Below are positions 33,902 through 40,902 of a stretch of DNA of 64,000 bases, in pieces (the stretch's first letter is position 1; each line of letters opens with the position of its first letter). Source of the DNA: Pseudomonas sp. LB-090624 (lineage in GTDB: Bacteria > Pseudomonadota > Gammaproteobacteria > Pseudomonadales > Pseudomonadaceae); contig NZ_QJRL01000005.1 of assembly GCF_003205205.1 (NCBI RefSeq), positions 222,582-286,581 of the forward strand, read 5' to 3'. The translations under genes and the position numbers were made by a program. Under the pieces are notes generated by a model. It was not told where the DNA came from, searched no databases, and was given only the letters and a program-made list of their open reading frames with translations.

Positions 33902-34579
33902 ATGTCAGCGGTAACGCACGCGGTAAAAAGCCGGCATTCGACCCGGGCGTTTCTATCCCGGGGTGTTGAAGAGTCGCTGCTGCGCGAGATCATAGAGGCT
34001 GCGCGCTATTCGCCCTCAAGCGGCAATTTGCAGCCCTGGAAACTTTACGTGCTGACCGGCCACAACCTGGCCCAGCTGAAGAGCGAGGTTGCGGTGACGC
34101 TGAAGGCGAGCCCACGTGGCGAAGGCATGGGCTACCCCATCTACCCAGACGACCTCAAAGCGCACTTCCAGGCGCGCCGCGCAAAATGCGCTGAGGACCT
34201 CTACGCCACCTTGAATGTGCTTAGAGATGACCGCGCCGGCCGCGCCCAGCAGTTTGCCCGCAACTTCACCTTCTTCGATGCCCCGGTCGGAATGATCCTG
34301 GCCGTGGATAGGAGCATGGGAAGCGCCCAGTGGGCGGACCTGGGCATGTTTCTGCAAACCCTGATGCTATTGGCTCACGAACGAGGGCTGGCTACCTGTG
34401 CGCAAGCCTGCTGGACGCTGGTTCATCAGACGGTGCAGCGCCAACTCGAGTTGCCCGCTGAGCTGATGCTGTTCTGCGGCATAGCCGTTGGCTATGCCGA
34501 CGCTGATCACCCTATCAACGCCCTGCGCACCGAGCGTGAACCGCTCGAAGCCGTGGTCGAGTTCCGGGGCTTTGCTTGA
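33902..34579 (+). CDS. Nitroreductase-family FMN oxidoreductase
   Basis: 225-aa NAD(P)H-dependent FMN enzyme. The N-terminal KSRHSTRAFLSRGVEESLLREIIEAARYSPSSGNLQPW pattern gives the FMN-binding R-S-x-R and S-P-S-x-x-N-x-Q-P-W motifs, and the C-terminal part has ADLGMFLQTLMLLAHERGLATC. It should reduce nitro, quinone or enoate groups as a homodimer. ATG 33902 follows GTGAGGAGTGAG. It starts an apparent two-gene operon with a zinc-free alcohol-dehydrogenase-like reductase and lies opposite a LysR regulator, an arrangement often seen for electrophile detoxification. Confidence 0.9.
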   Translation: MSAVTHAVKSRHSTRAFLSRGVEESLLREIIEAARYSPSSGNLQPWKLYVLTGHNLAQLKSEVAVTLKASPRGEGMGYPIYPDDLKAHFQARRAKCAEDLYATLNVLRDDRAGRAQQFARNFTFFDAPVGMILAVDRSMGSAQWADLGMFLQTLMLLAHERGLATCAQACWTLVHQTVQRQLELPAELMLFCGIAVGYADADHPINALRTEREPLEAVVEFRGFA

Positions 34580-34621
34580 TTGCATCGACATACCTACCGC
34601 TTGCATCAACTGGAGATTCAC

Positions 34622-35602
34622 ATGAAGCGTGTTGAAACCCATGATCTGGATTCGATTTCCAATTACAAGATGGTGGATGTCCCCGACCCTGCACCTGGCG
34701 CGGGTGAGGTGTTGATAAAGGTCGCAAGCTGCGGGATCGGGTATGTCGATGCGCTGGAGTCATTGGGTAAGTACCAGGTCCGGCCACCGGTTCCGCATGT
34801 GCCAGGTCAAGAGATCAGTGGCGAGGTAGTAGGGATTGGGGAGGGGGTAGCCGATCTGCAGGTTGGTGATCGGGTGATCACGCAGATTCACGGCGGTTTC
34901 GCTGAGCTGGCAACCGCCAGTGCCACTAAAGTCACAAGAATCCCGGCCGGCATGGACTTCGCCCAGGCAGCCGGCTTCAAGATCAACTATGTCACCGTTC
35001 TCCATGCCCTGCGTGATCGTGGCAACCTGCAGCCGGGTGAAACCGTGCTGGTGATAGGCGCAGCGGGCGGCGTAGGTTCGGCCGCGATTCAGGTGGCCAA
35101 ATGCCTTGGCGCCAGAGTGATTGCCGTCGCCTCCAGCGCTGAAAAGCGTGCGTTTGCCACGCAAATGGGTGCCGATCACGTTATTGATTCGGCAGCGGAG
35201 AACTTCCGTGAACTGATAAAGGAATTGTGTGACCAGAAAGGCCCGAATGTGGTGTTCGACCCGGTTTGCGGTCCGCTTTTCGAGCCCGCATTCCGTTCGT
35301 TGACCTGGGGTGGAAGGCACCTGGTCGTAGGTTTTGCCGGTGGCCCGATTCCTGCCTTGCGGGCAAACTTACCGCTGCTCAAAGGCGCTTCGCTGGTGGG
35401 GGTCGACGTCCGTCAGTTCGGAATCTTCGAACCGGACAAAAGCGAACAGCATTTGCAGCAACTGCTCGGTTGGGTGGCGCAGGGCAAGCTGAAACCGCCA
35501 ATCGGCAAGGTCTTCGGTTTCGGCGAATATGCCCAAGCGCTTGAGTACGCGCTGAGTGGCAAGGGGCTGGGGAAAACCATTATCCAGGTTTCAGCGGTTT
35601 GA
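34622..35602 (+). CDS. Zinc-independent MDR-superfamily NADPH:quinone oxidoreductase-like enzyme
   Basis: 326 aa. A GroES-like N-terminal half (GEVLIKVASCGIGYVDAL, then VPGQEISGEVVGIG) is followed by a Rossmann domain with VLVIGAAGGVGSAAIQVAK (about 155-173). Zinc-ligand cysteines are absent, placing it with quinone oxidoreductases and enoyl reductases. ATG 34622 follows TGGAG, 42 nt after the nitroreductase gene. Likely acts on quinones or alpha,beta-unsaturated carbonyls together with the nitroreductase. A strong terminator follows. Confidence 0.87.
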   Translation: MKRVETHDLDSISNYKMVDVPDPAPGAGEVLIKVASCGIGYVDALESLGKYQVRPPVPHVPGQEISGEVVGIGEGVADLQVGDRVITQIHGGFAELATASATKVTRIPAGMDFAQAAGFKINYVTVLHALRDRGNLQPGETVLVIGAAGGVGSAAIQVAKCLGARVIAVASSAEKRAFATQMGADHVIDSAAENFRELIKELCDQKGPNVVFDPVCGPLFEPAFRSLTWGGRHLVVGFAGGPIPALRANLPLLKGASLVGVDVRQFGIFEPDKSEQHLQQLLGWVAQGKLKPPIGKVFGFGEYAQALEYALSGKGLGKTIIQVSAV

Positions 35603-35632
35603 GCTTCGAGCTTCAACGCTGGCTGTAAACGT

Positions 35633-35663
35633 CAAAGGGGGCGCCGATCAGGCGCCCCCTTTG
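35633..35663. terminator. Strong bidirectional terminator
   Basis: Perfect 13-bp stem CAAAGGGGGCGCC (35633-35645) / GGCGCCCCCTTTG (35651-35663) with loop GATCA. It separates the plus-strand reductase gene from the convergent minus-strand AMACR operon. Confidence 0.9.
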
Positions 35664-35737
35664 TTTGTGCTTGCAGGATAGCAGCCGGGCAGGGCGGCTA
35701 GCCCGGGTGCCAGGGAACGGCGCCCAGGCTCCTGCGA

Positions 35738-36820
35738 TCAACCGCGGTTGGCAGCCCAGCGATCCATGACCTGTGCCAGCGACATCGAATGCGGTGCTTC
35801 AGGCACGCCTGGTGCTGTGCGTGAGAACCTTGGCGCCGGCGCGGGGTGCAACACTTCTTCCACTCTGACGAAGGTTTCGCGGGCCCGATTGTGTGCATGC
35901 TCGGGTGCTTCCTCCCAGTCGAGTACCGGCGCGAAGCAGGCATCGGTTCCTTCCAGTAGGGCGCACCATTCATCACGGGTGCGCGAGGCGATGATACCGC
36001 TGAGGGCTTGCTTCTGTGACACCCAGGACGCCTGGTCCATCTGCTCGTCGAACAAGCTGCCCTCTAGCCCACATCGGTCGCGCAGCTCTTGATAGAACTT
36101 GGGTTCGATGGCACCCAGCGCGATGAAACGCCCATCAGCGCAGCGGTAGGTATCGTAGAACGGGGCGGCGCCATCCAGCAGGTTGCTGCCGCGCTCGTTG
36201 GTCCAATGGCCTTGGGCTTTCAGGCCGTGTATGAAGGCCGCTAAAAGGGAGGTGCCATCGCTCATGGCGGCATCGATGACCTGACCTACCCCCGAATGCT
36301 TGACCTCATGCAGGGCGGCCAATAGCCCCACCAGTAGCAGCATGCCGCCGCCACCGAAGTCGCCCACGAAGTTGATCGGAGGCGGGGGTGTCTCATCGCG
36401 CCGACCAATGCTGTGCAATGCACCCGTGATCGCGATGTAGTTGATGTCGTGACCGGCTGCCTGGGCCAGTGGGCCGAATTGCCCCCAGCCTGTCATGCGG
36501 CCATAGATCAGTCTTGGGTTACGGGCATGACACTGGGTGGGGCCCAAACCGTTCCTTTCCATCACTCCCGGCCGGAAACCCTCGATCAAAAGGTCGGCTT
36601 GCTCGACCAGATCGAGTATGGCCGCCTGGCCTTGTGCAGTAGAAATATCCAGCTCTACGCTAGGCCGGTTTCGGCTGAGTACATCCCGGTGATCAACAGC
36701 CGTACCGGGCCTTACAATGCGGATGACGTCGGCGCCGTAATCCGCCAGAACCATCGCACAAAAGGGTGCTGGCCCGATTCCCGACATTTCTACAACCTTG
36801 ATACCTTGCAGTGGGCCCAT
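35738..36820 (-). CDS. Alpha-methylacyl-CoA racemase (CaiB/BaiF family III)
   Basis: 360-aa enzyme inverting the C2 stereocentre of 2-methyl-branched acyl-CoAs. It opens MGPLQGIKVVEMSGIGPAPF and AMVLADYGADVIRI, the family III start. LAQAAGHDINYIAITGALH supplies the conserved Gly-His-Asp region of AMACR/MCR, and FVGDFGGGGMLLLVGLLAAL follows as in racemases rather than transferases. ATG 36820 follows GGAGGAG; an in-frame ATG at 36844 directly after the upstream stop is less likely. It is cotranscribed with the acyl-CoA dehydrogenase 24 nt upstream, implying a branched-chain acyl-CoA substrate. Confidence 0.88.
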   Translation of the reverse strand: MGPLQGIKVVEMSGIGPAPFCAMVLADYGADVIRIVRPGTAVDHRDVLSRNRPSVELDISTAQGQAAILDLVEQADLLIEGFRPGVMERNGLGPTQCHARNPRLIYGRMTGWGQFGPLAQAAGHDINYIAITGALHSIGRRDETPPPPINFVGDFGGGGMLLLVGLLAALHEVKHSGVGQVIDAAMSDGTSLLAAFIHGLKAQGHWTNERGSNLLDGAAPFYDTYRCADGRFIALGAIEPKFYQELRDRCGLEGSLFDEQMDQASWVSQKQALSGIIASRTRDEWCALLEGTDACFAPVLDWEEAPEHAHNRARETFVRVEEVLHPAPAPRFSRTAPGVPEAPHSMSLAQVMDRWAANRG

Positions 36821-36844
36821 GGCTCCTCCGGCACGCTGATGCAT

Positions 36845-37984
36845 TCAACCCAGCACTGAGCGGGCGATGATTTCTTTCATGATTTCCGAGCTTCCTGCAA
36901 ATATTCTGGACACCCGAGCGTCCAGGAAGCGCTGACAGATCTCGTACTCCTGCATGTAGCCGGCGCCACCGTGCAATTGCACGCCCGCATCCATTACTCG
37001 GGCTTCCAGCTCGCTGGTAACGAGCTTGGCCTTTGCCGCCGAGTGGGCCGAAAGCTCGCCGGCATTGTGAAGATCGACGCAGCGGTCGACATAGACTTGC
37101 GCCACTTCCAGGTCAGCTGCCAAGTCAGCGAGGGTGAAACGGGTGTTCTGGAAATCGGCAATTTTTTTGCCGAATGCGCGTCGTTCATTGACGTAATCCC
37201 GTGTCAGGGCGAAGCCGCACTGGGCATTGGCCAATGAACCTACCGCCGAGATCAGCCGTTCTTCGACCAGCGAGGCCTTCAGGTACTGAAGGCCCAGGGC
37301 GCTGTCGCCCAGGACGTTTTCCTTGGGTACCCGCACCTCGTTGAAAAACAGCTCTGCAGTGTCTTGAGCGTGCAGCCCCATCTTCTCCAGTTGGCGCCCG
37401 CGCTCGAACCCTGGCATGCCCCGCTCAACCAGGAACAGCCCGATCTGCCGGGGGTTCTCAGGGTTGGTCTTGGCCGCCACGAGTACCACGTCCCCATTGA
37501 TACCGTTGGATATGTAGGTCTTGGCGCCATTGAGCAGCCAATGATCGCTGCGTTCCTGCGCGCGGGTTTTCATGCCCGCCAAGTCGCTGCCCGCGTCCGG
37601 CTCCGTCATGGCGATCGCGAGGATGGTCTCCCCGGTCGCGCAACGGGGCAGCCAACGTTGCTGCTGTGCGGCGTTACCGAAGTGTGTGATGTAGGGCGCC
37701 ACCAAGCGACTGTGCAGGGTATGGTAGAAACCCACCTCACCGAAGCGATTGTCCTCCTCAATCATGATCTGTTGATAACGGAAGTCCCACAGGCCGAGCC
37801 CGCCGTGCTCTTCATCGGCCCACACCAGCAGGAAACCCAGTGCGCCCATCTTTTGAAACATCTCTCGAGGCACGATGCCGGCTTGGCGCCAGGCCTGCTT
37901 GTTCGGTTGAACCTCTTTTTGCAGGAAAGCCCGATAGGCCTCACGGAAGATGTCATGTTCGGTGCAAAAGCCCAGACGTTGCAT
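36845..37984 (-). CDS. Acyl-CoA dehydrogenase (long-chain/LCAD-type active site)
   Basis: 379-aa FAD enzyme introducing a 2,3-double bond. FAD/substrate motifs are AMTEPDAGSDLAGMKT (about 125-140) and YISNGINGD. The C-terminus GGAGYMQEYEICQRFLD ... RIFAGSSEIMKEIIA has Ala where medium-chain enzymes carry the catalytic Glu; as in LCAD and isovaleryl-CoA dehydrogenase, the base is probably Glu242 in LVEERL. It lies between the AMACR and OprD genes on the same strand, so it should act on the same (possibly branched) acyl-CoA. Confidence 0.9.
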   Translation of the reverse strand: MQRLGFCTEHDIFREAYRAFLQKEVQPNKQAWRQAGIVPREMFQKMGALGFLLVWADEEHGGLGLWDFRYQQIMIEEDNRFGEVGFYHTLHSRLVAPYITHFGNAAQQQRWLPRCATGETILAIAMTEPDAGSDLAGMKTRAQERSDHWLLNGAKTYISNGINGDVVLVAAKTNPENPRQIGLFLVERGMPGFERGRQLEKMGLHAQDTAELFFNEVRVPKENVLGDSALGLQYLKASLVEERLISAVGSLANAQCGFALTRDYVNERRAFGKKIADFQNTRFTLADLAADLEVAQVYVDRCVDLHNAGELSAHSAAKAKLVTSELEARVMDAGVQLHGGAGYMQEYEICQRFLDARVSRIFAGSSEIMKEIIARSVLG

Positions 37985-38001
37985 TAGCGCCTCCCTAAAG
38001 C

Positions 38002-38019
38002 GGGGGCAGCGCTGCCCCC
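38002..38019. terminator. Perfect 18-bp GC palindrome after the OprD gene
   Basis: GGGGGCAGC (38002-38010) and GCTGCCCCC (38011-38019) are perfect inverted arms with no spacer, in the 43-nt gap after the porin stop. Probable partial terminator/attenuator lowering expression of the acyl-CoA dehydrogenase and racemase genes downstream. Confidence 0.6.
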
Positions 38020-38027
38020 ATATTGGT

Positions 38028-39302
38028 TCACCAGAGCTTCCAGGTATAAAGCACGTTTACCCGGAGATCGTTGTTGTCACGGAACGTGGCCGCTTGGGTA
38101 AAGTTGTTGCGGTACCATGCATGACGGACCTTGAAGCCCAGGCCCTGGAGGGGGCCTGATTGAATGACATAGGCTATTTGCGCCTGGCTTTCACGTTCAG
38201 ACAGGCCGCTGCCCCCCATACGCTCGGGAAGTTCGATGTTGTCACCGCGCATGTGCCAAAGCATGGCGGTAAGCCCAGGTATGCCAGCCGCAGCGAAGTT
38301 GTAGTCGTAACGGACCTGCCACGTGCGCTCCTTCGTATTGAGGAAGTCGGTGGCAATCGCCCCCTCCACGGTGGGAGACGGCTCACTGCGCCCCATGTAA
38401 GGCTGGGCGGTGTCACCGAACAGGGCCATGTAGCCGGTGCTGAAGGTGTGGCCGCCCAAGGCGTAGCGGAACACCACGCCGTAGTTGTCGTTATCCACCT
38501 TGCCGGCCTTGGCGGCGCCATCCTCCGTCGATTTCACCCAGCGGAAATCGGTTTTCAAACTGCCGGGGCCCAAGGGTAGGTCATGGACCAGCCATACATA
38601 ATCCTGGCGATAGATGTCGTTGAGCGTGGCGTGGTAGTAGCTGGCAGTGAAATTGGGCGCGACATTGTATTTGCCCCCGACGTAGCTGAAACCGCTTGAG
38701 TCGACATCGAGGAAGCGACCGTTCTGGGCTGTCACACGAATATTTTCATAGTTGCTCGAGTCACGAAACTTGATGCGATCCAGGTACCCGCCCAGCAAGG
38801 TGAGCTTGTCGATGTCCTCTGACTGAAACGTGGTGCCCTGGAAGGTCTGAGGCAGCAACCGTCCGGGGCTCGAGTAGGCGACGGGTAGCAGGAGCACCAT
38901 CCGTCCATGATTGAGCTTGGACTTGGCGAAGCGCATCTTGGCAATACCGCCGAAAGTGCTGAAATCGTCTTCGGCTCGCCCCTTGGAATCGACCGGTAGC
39001 AACTGCGTACCGGCGCGATGAGGGGCGGAGTCCAGTTTGATGCCCGTCATGCTGCTGAGATCGAGGCCAAAGCCAATCGGGCCTTGCGTATAACCGGATT
39101 TGAAGTCGACGGTGACGCCTTGCGCCCACTCACGCAACTCACGCTTGAGCGCAGGGTTTTGTGGGTCTTTGTAGTCCCGATCCATGTAGTAGTTGTGCAA
39201 AAGCACGCTGGCACTGCTGTCGGTGAAGAAACTGCTCTGAGCCTCGGCAGCGAGTGACAGGGGTAGTGTGGACATCAGCAAAGCTGCTGTTCGGAAACTC
39301 AT
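38028..39302 (-). CDS. OprD-family outer-membrane porin
   Basis: 424-aa beta-barrel with signal peptide (about 1-21, ending AEA). Mature part starts SSFFTDSSASVLLHNYYMDRDY, with REWAQGVTVDFKSGYTQG and the later YLDRIKFRDSSNY, all OprD/OpdK-type features; it ends VLYTWKLW. Members pass carboxylates or basic amino acids; the Opd(K) branch favours aromatic and other organic acids. It is cotranscribed with a spinster-like MFS upstream and acyl-CoA genes downstream, so it should admit the carboxylic acid degraded by this module. Confidence 0.9.
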   Translation of the reverse strand: MSFRTAALLMSTLPLSLAAEAQSSFFTDSSASVLLHNYYMDRDYKDPQNPALKRELREWAQGVTVDFKSGYTQGPIGFGLDLSSMTGIKLDSAPHRAGTQLLPVDSKGRAEDDFSTFGGIAKMRFAKSKLNHGRMVLLLPVAYSSPGRLLPQTFQGTTFQSEDIDKLTLLGGYLDRIKFRDSSNYENIRVTAQNGRFLDVDSSGFSYVGGKYNVAPNFTASYYHATLNDIYRQDYVWLVHDLPLGPGSLKTDFRWVKSTEDGAAKAGKVDNDNYGVVFRYALGGHTFSTGYMALFGDTAQPYMGRSEPSPTVEGAIATDFLNTKERTWQVRYDYNFAAAGIPGLTAMLWHMRGDNIELPERMGGSGLSERESQAQIAYVIQSGPLQGLGFKVRHAWYRNNFTQAATFRDNNDLRVNVLYTWKLW

Positions 39303-39371
39303 GTGAACACTCCAATATTTATTCTTGTGTGGAGGTCATGGTCATCACGACGACCATGGGAGGGCGCCGTG

Positions 39372-40694
39372 TCAGTCTCTTTGAGCACTCATCATCAGGC
39401 CGAAATTTCGCCGCGCGAACAGGAAACCCAGGAATGCAACGGGGCCGATGATCGCTGCCATGGTGGCCAGTGCAGAGGCGATGGCGGTAGGTCCGGTGAA
39501 CACCCGATCGGCAAGCAGGCCGCTAAGGAAAGGCCCGACGGTGTAACCGAACAGGTTGATGACCAACAGGTTCACGGCTACGGTCCGCGCCCTGAGGCGG
39601 GAAGGGCTGATCAACTGCATGCCCAGGCATGTCATCACCGAGATGCTGGGAAGAAACATCATGCAGCACCCGAACGCAGCGACAAGGAGCCAGTACTGGT
39701 CGAGCAGAAGGCCTGCGATGATGGCTGGAACCGGGATCGCGATGCAGAGCAGAAGCACCAGCAAGATGCCATCCTGGCGGCCGGCCTTCTGAACCTTGGT
39801 AGCGAGCCAAGGCAGGCACAACGTACCCAACACAGACGTCGGCAGGCCTACCGAGCCGAACACAAAGCTTGCATGTGACGCCGTCAGGTCATGCAGTCGC
39901 ACCAGCAGGGTCGGCGCCCAGGAGATCACCCCCAGCGTAAGGGAAGAAATCATCCCCACGGCAATGAAAAACGGGATGAACATGCTTTTGTGGTCGTTCA
40001 GGAACGGCACCAGCGCGTCTCGCCCAACAGCAGTACTTTCGGCCGGGTGCGACTCAACGCGTGCGGGCTCGCGAACGGTGAAGGCGAACAGTGCAATCAT
40101 CAGGAAGCCTGGCAGGCTCACGGCAAGTAAAGTGAAGCGCCAGGCCTCCATGTCTGGAAACAGCTGCTGAGCACCGGCATATTGGTACACGGCGCCGCCA
40201 ATCAGGAACGCACCGGTTGCCATTATGTTGCCCGTTGCCATGTATAGGCTGGTTGGGAGCGCTCTTTCCTTACGCTGGAACATGTCACCGATCAGCGACA
40301 TTGCAGCAGGCGTGAGCACGGCTTCACCGATAGCGACACCCGCTCGGCAAATGATCAATGTGGTGAAGTCGACGGTGAATGCCGAGGCAGCAGTCATCAT
40401 GGACCACAGCAACACGCCAGCGAGAATGATCCTGACACGGTTGCCCTTGTCGATCAGGTAAGCGACCGGTATGCCCGCCACGGCATAGAGCACGGCAAAG
40501 CCTGCGCCCAAGAGCAGCCCCATTTGCGTATTGGTCAGGCCCAGACTTTGCGTTACCGGCTGCGCGACAGCAGAGAGAATGAACCGGTCGACCATCGAAA
40601 CGGCATAGAAAATCATGAGACAACCCAATGCGTACCAGCGCCCTGGGTGAACCTTGCTTTCAACATAGGGTAAAGACGTGCTCTGCTCGTTCAT
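39372..40694 (-). CDS. MFS transporter, spinster-like
   Basis: 440-aa inner-membrane protein with about 12 helices. The N-terminal half, YAVSMVDRFILSAVAQPVTQ then GLTNTQMGLLLGAGFAVLYA and then GVAIGEAVLTPAAMSLIGDM, matches the spinster/Spns-like MFS subfamily often found in steroid, hydrophobic-acid and aromatic-acid catabolic clusters. A short hydrophilic loop splits the halves near residue 215. It precedes the OprD gene by 69 nt. Likely uptake of the acid substrate, although export cannot be excluded. Confidence 0.85.
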   Translation of the reverse strand: MNEQSTSLPYVESKVHPGRWYALGCLMIFYAVSMVDRFILSAVAQPVTQSLGLTNTQMGLLLGAGFAVLYAVAGIPVAYLIDKGNRVRIILAGVLLWSMMTAASAFTVDFTTLIICRAGVAIGEAVLTPAAMSLIGDMFQRKERALPTSLYMATGNIMATGAFLIGGAVYQYAGAQQLFPDMEAWRFTLLAVSLPGFLMIALFAFTVREPARVESHPAESTAVGRDALVPFLNDHKSMFIPFFIAVGMISSLTLGVISWAPTLLVRLHDLTASHASFVFGSVGLPTSVLGTLCLPWLATKVQKAGRQDGILLVLLLCIAIPVPAIIAGLLLDQYWLLVAAFGCCMMFLPSISVMTCLGMQLISPSRLRARTVAVNLLVINLFGYTVGPFLSGLLADRVFTGPTAIASALATMAAIIGPVAFLGFLFARRNFGLMMSAQRD

Positions 40695-40750
40695 TGCGTA
40701 AACCCTGTAGTTATTGTTGTTGGATCTGCTAAGTGCCCGGGGCCGTTAGT

Positions 40751-40763
40751 CCTACCCGGTAGG
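40751..40763. promoter_or_regulatory. Palindrome CCTACC-C-GGTAGG upstream of the MFS/OprD operon
   Basis: 6-bp perfect arms around one base, 57 nt upstream of the minus-strand MFS start. The outer CCTAC/GTAGG bases are shared with the TetR-type palindrome at 44359-44374 but spacing differs. Candidate site for the LuxR- or TetR-type regulator of this cluster. Confidence 0.45.
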
Positions 40764-40785
40764 CCGTGAGACAGCAAGTGAGGCG

Positions 40786-40807
40786 CGCCGCCGCGGGCCC
40801 GGCGGCG
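40786..40807. other. GC-rich hairpin in the LuxR-MFS gap
   Basis: CGCCGCCG (40786-40793) pairs with CGGCGGCG (40800-40807) around CGGGCC. No T-run on either side; structural stem of unclear role between the luxR-like terminator and the MFS promoter. Confidence 0.4.
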
Positions 40808-40865
40808 AGAGCGAAGTGCCCGCGAAGGGGGGCGCCGTGCGTTCAGTCTATGGAGTGCAGGGGGA

Positions 40866-40895
40866 GGAAAAATCGTCCCAAGAGACGATTTTTCC
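40866..40895. terminator. Terminator after the LuxR-family gene
   Basis: Perfect 12-bp arms GGAAAAATCGTC (40866-40877) and GACGATTTTTCC (40884-40895) around CCAAGA. Read on the minus strand, an A-tract, GC stem and T-tract follow the regulator's stop by 8 nt, the classic intrinsic-terminator layout. Confidence 0.8.
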
Positions 40896-40902
40896 GGCCG
40901 CA